Assembly: GCA_001460835.1 (NCBI GenBank)
Contig: CYKH01001877.1
Location: forward strand, 1 to 56,920
Origin: Bodo saltans
Taxonomy: Eukaryota > Euglenozoa > Kinetoplastea > Eubodonida > Bodonidae
Direction of reading: 5' to 3'
Length of the DNA stretch: 56,920 nucleotides
The stretch's first letter is position 1, and every line of letters begins with the position of its first letter. Below the pieces are notes generated by a model. It saw only the letters and a program-made list of their open reading frames with translations. It searched no databases and had not been told where the DNA came from. Positions 18,893 through 29,479 of the stretch are shown piece after piece. A program made the position numbers and the translations under genes.

Positions 18893-19689
18893 AAAAAGCA
18901 CTTTACACATCATGTCATGGATGCAAAACTGTAGCAAGGGGCTTTATGTTTCGCCTTCCTCTACTTTTCGCTTCATTCACTTATGCACTTGTTTGCGCTC
19001 TTCCCTCCCCCCTCTCTTCACTTCTACATCAACCTACACATTCCCTTCAACATCAATCCAAATGCACCTGCCCAATAATATTACGCCCAACCAACATCAG
19101 AATCAAACACACGTTGTGTTTGTGTTTTTTGTGTTGTTTGTTTTTTTTGATTTTCTGTCGCTCTTCCCCACTATCTCGCTGATTTTGAATCGGTCGCCAT
19201 CGGAGACCCTTTACGCTGTGGATCGCAAGTGCGATCAGTCCATCAAAAAAAAAAAGATGTGAGCGATCACCAGCACGACGAAGACACCATAGAGAACTAA
19301 TGTCAGTTGACAGCTCGGAGAGCAACCCTCCCTTTCCCAACTCTCTCCTAATGAGGTTGGTTGTTTCGTTTGATTATGGTATCCCCCCTTCCTTTCAAGA
19401 AGGTTCCTATTTAGGCGGCGACAAAGACAGCGCAACCTTTCCTCCATTGAGTGCGCATTTTTCCTGGTGGTCTATTTACGTGCCACATACTCTTCCGCTC
19501 TCTCTCTCTTTCTCTCACTTACGTCTCACATTGAAACTCTTTTTATTCGAATTTCATGTTTCATGAGCAACGCGATGACCAGTGTGAACTCCCAAAGTTC
19601 AGCTTTTATCGCGCACTTTTTTTCATTCCCCTCGAAAGCACACATTACCTTTCACCCAGATTAAACATTACTCAACTCAAAAAGATTGT
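18893..19689. other. Intergenic spacer of about 800 bp, pyrimidine-rich
   Basis: I see no gene. The stretch is rich in C/T on the + strand, with a T run near 19141-19150, a short A run near 19246 and a TCTCTC tract near 19500-19515. These would suit poly(A) and trans-splice signals between the acylated protein and threonine aldolase. Open frames here are low-complexity translations of the pyrimidine tracts. Confidence 0.45.
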
Positions 19690-20772
19690 ATGCAGCGTCT
19701 TATCGATCTGCGGTCTGACACCGTCACGCAACCAACAGAGGAAATGCGAGACTTTATGCGCTCTGCTATTGTTGGCGATGATGTCTACGAAGAAGACCCC
19801 ACCGTGCGAGAGCTTGAAATGACAGTGGCGACACTGCTTGGCAAGGAGTCGGGCGTCTTTGTTCCGTCCGGCACGATGGGTAACCTTATCGCTGCAATGA
19901 TTCACGGACGCGATAAGCGCAGCGAGATTATTTGTGGATCCGACTCTCACGTGGCACGCGATGAGGTCGGTGGGATGAGCGCGGTTGCAGGTGTTCACAC
20001 ATTCCAAGTGCCAAACCTTGAGGAAGGCCGTCTGGACATTGACAAAGTCCGCGAGGCAGTGTTAGCTGACGCCGATATCCACTACTCTGTCCCACGCGCT
20101 GTGTTTGTGGAGACGTCACACGGCAACCGAGGTGGTCGAGTACCTCCACTTGCGCACTTTGAAGAAATCGCAGCCATTTGTAGGCAGCGCATCTCGAATC
20201 ATGTTGCCCTGCATTGCGACGGAGCTCGGATTTGGAATGCCGCGGCTGCCCTTAAACTGTCGCCTGCCGATGTCGCGCGCCCATTTGACACTGTGACGTG
20301 CTGCATGAGCAAAGGCCTTGGGTGCCCCATGGGGTCCGTATTGTGCGGTCCTCTGTCGTTTGTGACGGAGGCGCGGTGGGCTCGAAAAATGTTAGGCGGA
20401 GGCATGCGCCAAGTCGGTTTTATGGCCGCTGCGGGTCTCTACGCATTAAAGCACAACCTACCTCGAATCCCCGACGATCACCGCAGGCTGTCCTCGATGC
20501 ACACCACTCTCACTGCTGCAACTGCTGCGAAGGAGGGCATGAACGGCGCTGTCACCCTCAGCCCCGTGGAGACGAATATCATGTTTGTTCACACGAACAA
20601 CGCAGCGAACCGTGACTCTGTTGTGACGCACTGCGCAAAGAATGGGGTTCTGGTTGGATCGTGGCCAGGAAATGCAATTCGAGTCGTTATGAACTGCAAT
20701 GTGGATGAGGAGGCGGCTAAGCGGTCAACTGACGTACTTACTGAGGGGCTTTTGAAATACTTTTCTTCTTGA
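19690..20772 (+). CDS. L-threonine aldolase (low-specificity type)
   Basis: This 360-residue PLP enzyme of the beta-eliminating-lyase family starts MQRLIDLRSDTVTQPTEEM, the hallmark N-terminus of threonine aldolases. It continues with GDDVYEEDPTVRELE, FVPSGTMGN, CDGARIWNA and the Schiff-base lysine, Lys208, in CMSKGLGCPMGS. It cleaves L-threonine and L-allo-threonine to glycine and acetaldehyde in the cytosol. The length is normal and no organelle signal is seen. It appears intact, and the conserved blocks leave little doubt about the family. The substrate preference (L-allo versus L) cannot be read from the sequence. Confidence 0.93.
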   Translation: MQRLIDLRSDTVTQPTEEMRDFMRSAIVGDDVYEEDPTVRELEMTVATLLGKESGVFVPSGTMGNLIAAMIHGRDKRSEIICGSDSHVARDEVGGMSAVAGVHTFQVPNLEEGRLDIDKVREAVLADADIHYSVPRAVFVETSHGNRGGRVPPLAHFEEIAAICRQRISNHVALHCDGARIWNAAAALKLSPADVARPFDTVTCCMSKGLGCPMGSVLCGPLSFVTEARWARKMLGGGMRQVGFMAAAGLYALKHNLPRIPDDHRRLSSMHTTLTAATAAKEGMNGAVTLSPVETNIMFVHTNNAANRDSVVTHCAKNGVLVGSWPGNAIRVVMNCNVDEEAAKRSTDVLTEGLLKYFSS

Positions 20773-21064
20773 AATACAGACGAAGAAAGTGAAAGAGCAG
20801 GCCGCGCTGTTATCGATTATGTGAACATACTCATGCAATCTGTTCGTTTTACTTTTATCTCAGCATCCAATAACAGGTTACACACAAGGAAAAACAATAC
20901 CGTTCGTCCACGTGAGAGTGTTTTCACTGATCTACGATATTCAGTTTTTCACATCTCGCCAGTACCGACGCAAACCCAAACCCGCTTCAACCAACACAAC
21001 AATTGCCCCCTTAGTGGTAATCAAACATTTCACGCAAACACAAACACAAAAATAATCTGAAAGA

Positions 21065-22651
21065 ATGGGGAACGCTTGCTGCAGTCAGCCTATGGCCCCC
21101 GCCGTGCGAAATCGCCGTCATTCTGGCGTTGCCATCGTTGACGCACGAATGTCTGCATGGCGCCACCGCAATCATCAGCAGCATCAATCAGAAAGCACAA
21201 GCCGTTTCTCTGCGGGTGCAGCATCGAGCACTTTTCACTCGACCTCGTCTCCCATCCGTCGATCATCAGATGACCCTGCCCCGCTATCTCCGCCCATGTC
21301 CGTGTCGGGTGGCATCCGATCTCCGAACCCACTCGACCGCACTGCAGCCGTTGCTAGCAGCCCTTCCGGTCCCGCGTCTCCTTTATTGCGGGCCGAACGA
21401 ACCCTCTCCAGCCCAGCCCGTCCAGTTGGAGTGATTCCACTTGTGCAGAGGCCCTCTCAGCCTGTTGCTTTGTCCCCTGCATCACTTCCGCACCCCATGA
21501 TCCCCACCACTACAACGCTCGACGCTGCCTCGACCCACCTGCCGCTCCCACCACCACTTGCACGTCACTCCTCTGACATTCCCTTGTGGAGGTTGGGGAT
21601 AGAGGGAGGCAGTGGGTACTCGAGTGATGCAGGGACGGATAGCGGCAATCATCAAGCATTCCAACCTCTAGGTGGGGCAATGATGGATGACTGGTGGGAG
21701 AGACAGAAACAAACAATCACCACATCGAGCCCAAGCCCGAAACCAGTTTTTGCAGACAACGAGGGACTCCCAACCCACAATCCTCCTGCCGCAACAACGA
21801 CGTCGTCTCCACCACCACCCTCAAATCACCTGCAACTTGCAACATCGATCCCGACTCCTGCAGTGTCGCCAGCCCCCGCAGCCCCGAGTGCCATTCGTGT
21901 CGACTTCCTCCCCGCAGCTGTTGTGCCGTCCTTCTCTAGTCCACTCTCAACCTTCTTGCCTGCACCGCTGGATGACGATCAGCAGAGCCACAACGCCCAG
22001 CAGTTCCTATCCCAACAGCAACACCACATCGAGTTCCCCTACATACGTGCACCTGGAGATGAGTATACCGTGAGCAGCGTCGATGGAACGATGGACCACC
22101 ACCAAGACCAGCACGACGACGCTGTTGGGTACGCGACGTTCGAAGAACGAAGCAGCCAAGTCGGTGCCTTGAACCATTACATTCCTGCCAATGAACGCAG
22201 TATCGCATCCGATCTCATGGTCCCCGGGGATGACGACCATTTCTCTACCGCCTCGTCACGACATCGCCGTAGCAATGTGGTGGGAGGTGGTGTCGCAATG
22301 CTTGCTGCCTCTACTGTGCACTCCTCCGCAGTCACGACGACGACAACAACATCGTCCTCGAACGGAGGAAAACACGCGCACCCCTCATCCCGCCAAATGT
22401 GTGCGTCCAGCCATTCTGCCCCGTCGTTCGACATGGAATCGATTGGCCGCTTTCCAGTTGACAGTGGAAACTCCGCATCATTCCGCGGTGGTGGAGGTGC
22501 AGCAGTCGGGGATGGTGATTCACCTCGTCGGGGGTCTTCACCGCGTCGCGGCTCGATGCAGCATCGAGGATCTTCGTCAAACTGCGTGGCTTCATCAGCC
22601 TCAACAACCCACAGCCAAATCACAGCAGCTCGACAAACTCCCATCTTATAA
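21065..22651 (+). CDS. Predicted dual-acylated disordered protein (MGNACC start)
   Basis: This 528-residue protein begins MGNACCSQPM. Gly2 plus Cys5 and Cys6 strongly suggests myristoylation and palmitoylation. The rest is disordered, rich in Ser, Pro, Thr, His and Asp, with SP-rich blocks such as SPRRGSSPRRGS near the C-terminus that look like phosphorylation sites. No domain is recognised. It is the third and largest of the MG..C proteins within 12 kb. It may be a membrane-tethered scaffold, a role that cannot be shown from sequence. Confidence 0.6.
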   Translation: MGNACCSQPMAPAVRNRRHSGVAIVDARMSAWRHRNHQQHQSESTSRFSAGAASSTFHSTSSPIRRSSDDPAPLSPPMSVSGGIRSPNPLDRTAAVASSPSGPASPLLRAERTLSSPARPVGVIPLVQRPSQPVALSPASLPHPMIPTTTTLDAASTHLPLPPPLARHSSDIPLWRLGIEGGSGYSSDAGTDSGNHQAFQPLGGAMMDDWWERQKQTITTSSPSPKPVFADNEGLPTHNPPAATTTSSPPPPSNHLQLATSIPTPAVSPAPAAPSAIRVDFLPAAVVPSFSSPLSTFLPAPLDDDQQSHNAQQFLSQQQHHIEFPYIRAPGDEYTVSSVDGTMDHHQDQHDDAVGYATFEERSSQVGALNHYIPANERSIASDLMVPGDDDHFSTASSRHRRSNVVGGGVAMLAASTVHSSAVTTTTTTSSSNGGKHAHPSSRQMCASSHSAPSFDMESIGRFPVDSGNSASFRGGGGAAVGDGDSPRRGSSPRRGSMQHRGSSSNCVASSASTTHSQITAARQTPIL

Positions 22652-24415
22652 CAACACAGAACACACTAAAGACGAGAATAAGAAAAGTCCGAGAAGCAAC
22701 CTCTTTCCTTTTTGCTTTGTTATGAGATCTTGTTTTTTTTCGCGTGTTTTTTTTCGTCCTTGCTCTGTGGTGACGAAAAAGCACGCAGCGCAACAAACGG
22801 AAACAAACCACATTTTTTTCGCTTCAAACACCCACCACCATCACCACACCTTTTTTTCCCCGCCCTGCGCGTAACAAATCATTTTTACTGTGACGCTACA
22901 AAAAATCTGAGTTTTTTGTTTTTTTTTTTTGCTTTCGCTCCCCATCCACACATCCCACATTCACCCACACCCCCCTCAGTTATTACCTCATCCTTCCGTA
23001 CGAATCTCAAGTTGACTTTTCAGTTTCGTTGTTTCATTAGGTTGTGTGCAGTTTATTCTTTCTTTTTTTTTCAACGTCCTAAAACACTACTTCCTGATTG
23101 CTTTCGTAGGTTGTGCTTGAGACATTTTTCTTTTTCTAGATTACAGTGGCTTGGACTCATCCCATTTTTTTTCTTTTATTTATTCTCCTTGATACCACCC
23201 TTGTCACTCAGCAGCACTTCGTTAACGCAGTATGGTTTCCCTCCCCCGGTCAAGCTCAGATTTTTTCCTCTGAGTCAACTCGTTGCTGCGTGTGTCTTGA
23301 GTTTCTTGTGAAACTATCCCAGAACACACTTTACCACATAACGGCGATTCGTAACGAGTGCAATTTACTTTGCTCCCATCAAAAATAGGCACACATTTTC
23401 TTTAGAAAAGGCCTCTTAAAGCTATCGTGAAGGACATCTCGCAATTTATTCCAGTGCACTCGTGTTGGCTATTTTCTTTCCTCACCTTTTACTACCTCAC
23501 TGTTTTTGCTTTGGTTTCTTGCTGTTGTTTTTTTTTTTCCCCTCCACAAACACGCTTTTGAAAGGCTTGAGCGTTTTATTGGAGCTGAAGGAATCTGTTG
23601 ATGTTGTTGTTGTTTCGCGCCGCGCAGTTTCGCACAGAAAAAAAAAAGGAGTGGAGTGCATTTCATTGCTATTCAAACACCCTTTGTTTTTTGACATTAC
23701 TTCCTGTTTGTTCCAAAAGTAAATCTCCCCACACTCGCAGGTGGGTCGTGCACTATCAACAGGGATAATCGCAGTACGCCTTTGTTTTTTTTGTTTTTTG
23801 TTTGTTGTTCGTTTCCTTTCAAAACTATCTTCCTCCTGAAATCGGGGGCTCCAGTCACATGAAAGGCAGCCAATCCTCTTCAATGTGATCAGAGAATGTT
23901 TGCTTGTTTATTTTCGTTTTCAGTGCCTGCGTGTCTTTTTGTTTAACAACAAGCTTTTCCCCTTCGAACCCGTAACTACCCCCAACAACAAAATGGAAGA
24001 TGCTACGAGTGCAGTTTGATCAAGGATGTGTCTTGCTCCACTGCTGTGCAAACTTTACATTTTGTTTCTTTTTTCCCTCTTTTTTTTCGCGTTCCACTCG
24101 TTTGAATTACTTTTCCTCTTGAGTGCGCTTTGTTTTCGAAACGATGCTTTTTTTTCGGCTTTTTTCCAGTGTACGCCAGACATCAGAAAGAATCTTTTCT
24201 TTATGTTTCCGCTTCCTCCTTGCACTCAGTTTCTATTTGCTGGTTTGTGTCGATGCATTACTGCTGGGTTCATTTTTCATTATGATTTGCTATGTCTTGA
24301 TTCTGCCCACTCAGCTTTTCCTTTTTTTTTCTCGCTTTATGTTGCCGTTTTCCCAAAATTTATGGTGTCAGTATTCGTTGAGTGTGAATCATCCGCTGAT
24401 CCCATTTTTATTCCC

Positions 24416-24457
<42 letters not shown>

Positions 24458-24855
24458 CCTCTCGGTTCATGTGCACCACTGCGACAATAAGGAATTGCGC
24501 AGCGCATAAAAAAAAAACGCTCGTGATATCACGACGTCCCATTCCTGCTCAAATAGTCACGGCAGAAAAACGACATCAAAAAAAGAGGACTGAACCAGAT
24601 TAATTGAGAGAGAGGTATTTTTAAGAACACAAAGCCCTCGGTAAGCACTAACAATTGTTTGTTGCATTCGTTTCACTTGACATAATGAAAGGAGAGATCG
24701 AACCCTTGATTTTCGGAAAACTCTGAATTGACTCCGTTAACCCGTTGTTGTGTCGTTAACGATGCTCTTGTTGTTGTTGTTGTTGTCATAACACATTGTG
24801 TCACTCGAAAACAGGTCATCACAACCAGCGCACCTCCCCCAAAAAAAAAGGTGAA
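22652..24855. other. 2.2-kb gene-free, pyrimidine-rich interval
   Basis: No gene is supported on either strand. The + strand is markedly T- and C-rich with many runs of 7-10 T. Open frames up to 199 codons (22712-23311) and 154 codons (24026-24490) translate to Phe/Leu/Ser-rich low-complexity sequence and are artefacts of base composition. It also holds a (CT)18 tract at 24419-24454 and a TTG/GTT repeat at about 24769-24785. It separates two co-directional genes, so it is not a strand switch. A long 3' UTR of the 21065 gene, a replication or transcription start region, or several unprocessed acceptor tracts are possible. Confidence 0.55.
24419..24454. repeat. (CT)18 microsatellite
   Basis: Eighteen uninterrupted CT dinucleotides lie inside the gene-free interval. 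Such a tract could act as a strong pyrimidine tract for trans-splicing, but it lies about 400 bp from the next ATG. Confidence 0.95.
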
Positions 24856-25527
24856 ATGCCCAAGTCCAAGCGCGCTAAGATTGTCCCCCTCACGAAGACC
24901 AAGGCGAAGACCCGTGGCGACAAAGATGACCTGATTGAAAAGATTCAATCGTCCCTTGAGGAATACGGTGAGATTTATACCTTCAGTATCTTCAACACCC
25001 GCACGAACATCCTGCAAGATATCCGCGAAGAGCGAAGGGAAGACAGCCGACTTTTCCTGGGCAATAACAAACTTATGATGATTGCCCTTGGCCGCGACGA
25101 AGCCTCAACGTTCAAGCCTAACCTCCACAAGCTGTCCAAGTACCTGAACGGTCACTGCGGCCTGCTGTGCACCAATCTCCCAAAGAAGGAGGTGAAGGAA
25201 TACTTTAGCGGCGTCGGCGCCCAAGTGTACGCTCGCACTGGCCAAACTGCTGCTGAGACACTCACCCTCACCGCAGGTCCTCTCCCCCAATTCCCTCATT
25301 CCATGTTCGAGCACCTCTCGAAGCTTGGACTTCCCATCAAGCTCGATAAGGGCGTTGTCGTTCTGCTGCAGGACACCACTGTGTGCGCAGAGGGCGACAC
25401 CCTTAGCGCTGAGGCCGCGCAGCTACTGAAGCTCTTTGGAATGCAAACGGCTGAATTCCGAATTGAGCTCACTGCTCACTGGGCAAACGGCGTTGCAAAG
25501 AAAATTGGTGGCAAAGCAGACGAGTAA
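24856..25527 (+). CDS. MRT4: Mrt4/MRTO4, P0-like ribosome assembly factor
   Basis: This 223-residue protein starts MPKSKRAKIVPLTKTKAK, the usual Mrt4 N-terminus, which decides the start at 24856. It has the L10/P0-like fold with IFNTRTNILQDIREE, FLGNNKLMMIALGRD and LCTNLPKKEVKEYF. It ends without the P1/P2-binding and acidic tail of P0. Mrt4 occupies the P0 site on pre-60S particles in the nucleolus until exchanged for P0. The gene is intact and typical in length. It begins the housekeeping stretch after the 2.2-kb gap. Confidence 0.93.
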   Translation: MPKSKRAKIVPLTKTKAKTRGDKDDLIEKIQSSLEEYGEIYTFSIFNTRTNILQDIREERREDSRLFLGNNKLMMIALGRDEASTFKPNLHKLSKYLNGHCGLLCTNLPKKEVKEYFSGVGAQVYARTGQTAAETLTLTAGPLPQFPHSMFEHLSKLGLPIKLDKGVVVLLQDTTVCAEGDTLSAEAAQLLKLFGMQTAEFRIELTAHWANGVAKKIGGKADE

Positions 25528-25757
25528 AGAAGAATGAGAAAGAAAATGCTGAAGAACTGAGGCGGATAATAGCCGAGTGGACAGGCGAAACAAACACAAA
25601 GAACTGTTGTTGATTTCTCGAGTAACACCTAATCCAAGAAACATCAGACAAGTTCCCTTCGTTACTAGATATTTTTCTCTGCGAACGTTTCTCTCATCGT
25701 TTGTCGCCCCTCTTCATCACACTGTCAAGAAGGAAAGGAAATCCTTTTTGGTGAGAA

Positions 25758-28115
25758 ATGCATAGTCATCAAACGCACAACGACAAAATTAGCGCCGAAG
25801 AAGAGCGTCATAGCAACCCACTACTCCAGGCCTTGAAGCATGGAGGAGCACTGCATAAAATTGTGGCCAGCGCTGGCTCGTTCGACGCTGTACTCTGTCC
25901 CACAACGGCCGTTTTGCGTGCTGCTGGTCTGGATGCCGCGCTTCATTTTCACCACTCGGTCGCCCCTACCCATCTATCGTCATCCGTCTCACTTAACTCG
26001 CTCGATGCCTCAACCACATCAAGCAGCATCGCTCCAACAGCGCCGTCATCGTCGCTGCAACAACACGCTTCCTCGTCAGCAACTGTGCAACAGCATCCTG
26101 CAACTTGGTTTATCCTCGCTCATTTGATTCGTTTTGACAATCGTGGCATGAGCGTAGACTTCTCCACACTTTCTGGACATCGTGGTGCTTTTAGCGATGC
26201 GCTTGACTCTGTCTTCTGCGCTGGTGTCCCTGGAAGAAGCCGTGTGATTCGACACTTGGATCCACTGCCTGCACAGTCGCAAGAAGCGCACAGAAGATTC
26301 GACCCTGCAACGTTGAATATTTTTCTGATTGATGGGATTGTTGTCGACGAAGAGGTTGTGAAACGTTGCAAGCAACAAATGCTCGCTCAGCAACATCATC
26401 GGCAGCTGCAGCCTGTAAAAGGAAGCACCGCCAGCACTCTCACTTCCCCAGCACCTGGCTCTCAGCCTTCGCATCGCATTGCAGCCCCTGCGGCTTCTTC
26501 CAGCGTTCCAGTCGCCCACGTTGCATCACATGCCGACCCTGCATCAGGAGGCCACAACGCGCAGTCGCCAGCGTCAACATTCTCAAGATTGTTTGGCTCA
26601 GTTGCTGGCTCGTGGCTCGGTGGACCAACGGCCCCACCAACCGAAGCAAGCTCAGTTGCAGCTAAGGACTCCTCTTCTACATCATCTGCAGGGAAGAGCT
26701 CTACCGCCACTCGCAAAGTCACCACCGCACAAGAATTGGCGATTCAGTACCCTGAATTTCAACGATTGATCTCCGTCCCCGCGTCAGCGCAAGTGTCGAA
26801 AGCACTTCGCGCTTTCGTCGATCGGATTATTATTCAAGAAATGCCGTCCACAACAACAACATCGTCGAGTCTCACCACAAGTAGCAGCAGTGGTCCATCG
26901 CAGGTAGATGAGCTTGCAAAGGAAATCAACGGCTTCACCAAGCAGCTCGTTAATCAAGTACGCAAGATTGCCCACTGGAAAGGTTACGAATCGGTGGCGC
27001 GGGAGGGCATCGAGAAATACATCACCAGTAAGTTGTACGCAAAGTTGTTCTCTGCCACATGGGCTGAGAAACAAATCGACGCAACGCTGAAGCGTAAGAT
27101 TGGACTGTTGTCACCTGTCGTGGACATCAAGAGAAACCTTGATGGCCCGGAAGGTGTCGATCAAGCAGCGGATTGGGCCTCTGCCGTTGCTGCCGCAAAG
27201 GAAATGAACGAATTTCGCTCTCCAAGAGATAAGATGGAGTGCCTTATGAACATGTGCGACTTGGTGCAACGGTGCGTCGTAGAAGCCACCACCCTTAAGA
27301 AACAGAATCACCCGCAACAGCAGGCTGCAGGTTCCGATGAGCACAACAGCGGCACCTCGTCACCGTCCAGTGGCGTCGCGGCATTTGGGGCCGACGATAT
27401 TCTGCCGGCCCTGATGTTCTGTGTTCTCACTGCCAATCCTGAGAACTTCCACTCTAACCTAGTCTTTATTGATCGGTTCCGCGATAAGGAGCTCATGGAA
27501 CCACATGGAGAGTACAATTTGACCTGCATGCAGTCATGTGCACAATTTTGGTTGACGTGTCAAGCGCATCACTTGCACCTGACAGAAGAAGCTTTCGATA
27601 CCGCTCTTGGCAATGTGTACGCGAAACCACAACAGTCTAAGAATAACCGACGAGGGTCACAGACCGACTCACCGCCGCCACCTCCACCGCCTGCGGATCA
27701 TTGCAAGACTACTGGTGAACTTACTGTTGACGCTCTGTTCGATAACACTCAATCGCACCAAGCAGTTGCTGCTGTCTCAGCGGTGTTGAGGGCGCCGTCG
27801 AGGTCAGTGGATGTCCAGACGGACCTTAGTGGCCCATCGTCGTTTGATCTGACTCCTTTGATGGAGCGCAACGCCTCGAATGAATCAACGACGCTGCCAT
27901 CAACATCATCATCTGATACTGCACATGTCGTCAAAGTGCAAGACGTTTTGCGGTGTGTTGTTGCGGCCGATGCTGTGTCGCCTCTGACTACAAGTGTGGC
28001 TGAGGAGTTTGAGGCACTCACCATCAGCGACCTGCGCGATGCGTGGGCCGAGCTGAAGCAACTGCGAATGATGCAGAAGAGTATTTTGGAATTGTGTCAT
28101 GAAAGCTCTCACTGA
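25758..28115 (+). CDS. VPS9-domain Rab5 guanine-nucleotide exchange factor
   Basis: This is a 785-residue protein. A VPS9 domain at about residues 460-620 is recognised from ADDILPALMFCVLTANPENF followed by NLVFIDRFRDKELMEPHGEY and LTCMQSCAQFW, preceded by a helical bundle (KIAHWKGYESVAREGIEKYI). Rabex-5/Vps9-type proteins activate Rab5-family GTPases on early endosomes. The Asp-Asp after the AAFG block and the Tyr-x-x-Thr motif are present. The N-terminal third is partly ordered (LAHLIRFDNRGMSVDFSTL) and otherwise Ser/Ala/Gln-rich. The C-terminus after 640 is disordered with a PPPPPPP stretch and a final helix. No ubiquitin-binding or RUN domain is seen. Confidence 0.85.
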   Translation: MHSHQTHNDKISAEEERHSNPLLQALKHGGALHKIVASAGSFDAVLCPTTAVLRAAGLDAALHFHHSVAPTHLSSSVSLNSLDASTTSSSIAPTAPSSSLQQHASSSATVQQHPATWFILAHLIRFDNRGMSVDFSTLSGHRGAFSDALDSVFCAGVPGRSRVIRHLDPLPAQSQEAHRRFDPATLNIFLIDGIVVDEEVVKRCKQQMLAQQHHRQLQPVKGSTASTLTSPAPGSQPSHRIAAPAASSSVPVAHVASHADPASGGHNAQSPASTFSRLFGSVAGSWLGGPTAPPTEASSVAAKDSSSTSSAGKSSTATRKVTTAQELAIQYPEFQRLISVPASAQVSKALRAFVDRIIIQEMPSTTTTSSSLTTSSSSGPSQVDELAKEINGFTKQLVNQVRKIAHWKGYESVAREGIEKYITSKLYAKLFSATWAEKQIDATLKRKIGLLSPVVDIKRNLDGPEGVDQAADWASAVAAAKEMNEFRSPRDKMECLMNMCDLVQRCVVEATTLKKQNHPQQQAAGSDEHNSGTSSPSSGVAAFGADDILPALMFCVLTANPENFHSNLVFIDRFRDKELMEPHGEYNLTCMQSCAQFWLTCQAHHLHLTEEAFDTALGNVYAKPQQSKNNRRGSQTDSPPPPPPPADHCKTTGELTVDALFDNTQSHQAVAAVSAVLRAPSRSVDVQTDLSGPSSFDLTPLMERNASNESTTLPSTSSSDTAHVVKVQDVLRCVVAADAVSPLTTSVAEEFEALTISDLRDAWAELKQLRMMQKSILELCHESSH

Positions 28116-28294
28116 CGTATGTTGCGTCGCGATCTTTATCTTCTTCGTGAACTATCTGTCTCTTGTCCTCAACAACAATAGAAATCCAACTTTCTTTTTT
28201 TTTTTCCTGATTTTGCAAAACGCTTGAATTATCACACGAAATCAAACGCAAAGAAACAACGTTCCGCCTTTCGCGTTATTTCCATTGTCATATT

Positions 28295-28588
28295 ATGTCT
28301 GTCGAAGCTTCCGTCGCAGCACTGGAGATCCGTGCCACCACGGCAGAAGCTCAGTTGAAGGAACTACAATCTAAAGCAACGTCCTCTGATGCTGCCGTGG
28401 CACTTCGTCTGAAGGAACTCCTCGAGTTGATGCAAGAGGACCGAAAAGAGGCCGAGGAAATCCGTGCCACCCGTGATGAGCTCAAGGAGGAGAACGGCAA
28501 GCTGCGCGCTCAGGTTGGCAAGCTCGAGTACCGTGTGCTGCATCTCCTTCGCACAATTAACGATATTGAGGCCGCAGGCAAGAAGTAG
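28295..28588 (+). CDS. Small coiled-coil protein
   Basis: This 97-residue all-helical protein has heptad-like Leu/Ala patterning throughout (LRLKELLELMQEDRKEAEEI and LRAQVGKLEYRVLHLLRTIN). There is no signal peptide, membrane segment or metal motif. It is intact, with a pyrimidine tract and a typical spacer before its ATG. It resembles short coiled-coil proteins of cytoskeletal or ribonucleoprotein complexes, but I cannot name a family. Confidence 0.65.
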   Translation: MSVEASVAALEIRATTAEAQLKELQSKATSSDAAVALRLKELLELMQEDRKEAEEIRATRDELKEENGKLRAQVGKLEYRVLHLLRTINDIEAAGKK

Positions 28589-28788
28589 GCACCACCTCCT
28601 CTGGTGAGTTGTTTTGTGTGTGGAGCTTGTGATGAACGTAAAAGCTGTCAAAGTGTTGATGAATTCTTTGCACAAAAAAAAATTCACGATGAGCACCTTA
28701 GCTTGTTTCTACCTGTACGATTGAAAGAGTTTGTAGCACCCCTTTTTGGAGTCGTAACCAACCTCAGAAAACACACAAAGACTTATCA

Positions 28789-29046
28789 ATGACCGCCGCC
28801 GAGCTCCCATTCTACACTGCTGAGGAGGTCGCAAAGCACAACTCCGAGAGCGATTGCTGGGTCATTTATCGAGGTGGTGTGTACGCATTTCCAGAAGAGT
28901 TTATCATGTCGTCACATCCCGGTGGCCCAGTGCTGCTCGATGCTGCTGGTAAGGATGGGACAATCCTTTTCGACGACGGGCCGCATGGGGACAGTGCACG
29001 TGAAGTACTCTTGCACTTCAGAATTGGCACACTCAAGAAGGACTGA
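28789..29046 (+). CDS. Cytochrome b5-like heme protein
   Basis: This 85-residue protein is just a cytochrome b5 domain. It reads FYTAEEVAKHNSESDCWVIY, then the heme-ligand motif HPGG (His43) and the second axial ligand His66 in GPHGDSAREVLLHFRIG. There is no C-terminal membrane anchor, so it is predicted soluble. Such proteins pass electrons to desaturases, sulfite oxidase or other oxygen-linked enzymes. The partner is not evident here, although a flavodoxin-rich reductase is encoded 13 kb downstream. Confidence in the fold is high, in the partner none. Confidence 0.92.
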   Translation: MTAAELPFYTAEEVAKHNSESDCWVIYRGGVYAFPEEFIMSSHPGGPVLLDAAGKDGTILFDDGPHGDSAREVLLHFRIGTLKKD

Positions 29047-29479
29047 CAACATCGCGTGAGCTTGTTTTCCGTCGTCTTGATTTTTTCTTCTCTTTTTTTT
29101 TGCGGGTTTTTAAACCACTTCGCACCGGCTGTTGTGACTTTTTTTTGATTCTGTGACATGTACCAGCAACGCTTTGAGTTCTACGACGTGTTCTTTTGTC
29201 TTCTGTTTGTTGTCACAAACAAAAAAGGAATTGAGAGTAGCAAGAAGAAGATCTCTCTCATTTCACTTTTTATTTCACCCTTCAAAAAAATTCTTAAGAG
29301 AAAAGCAAACGCATTCGAACTTCTTGTTCGCACATCGCTTCGCGCTTAGCAACGTTTCCTGTGGCTAAGCATCAAACCTATTTCTAAAAATCAAAAAAAT
29401 ATCCGGGAAAGCGAACAGAGACCTGATACACACAAACACTTAAACGCTGACGAACAAGTATTTTTGCACAACTTCATCC
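29047..29479. other. Intergenic spacer
   Basis: No plausible gene is seen. The T-rich tract at 29080-29100 and further pyrimidine stretches around 29180-29290 are likely processing signals. Confidence 0.4.

Noticed and set aside
23955-23975. T-arm-like TTCGAACCC sequence
   Set aside because: The T-loop is imperfect and the rest of a tRNA cannot be folded on either strand.
22712-24490. Open frames of up to 199 codons in the gene-free interval
   Set aside because: They translate to Phe/Leu/Ser-rich low-complexity sequence from T/C-rich DNA and have no motif.
25560-25640. tRNA A-box-like AGCCGAGTGG sequence after the Mrt4 gene
   Set aside because: No matching B box or acceptor/anticodon stems could be drawn.
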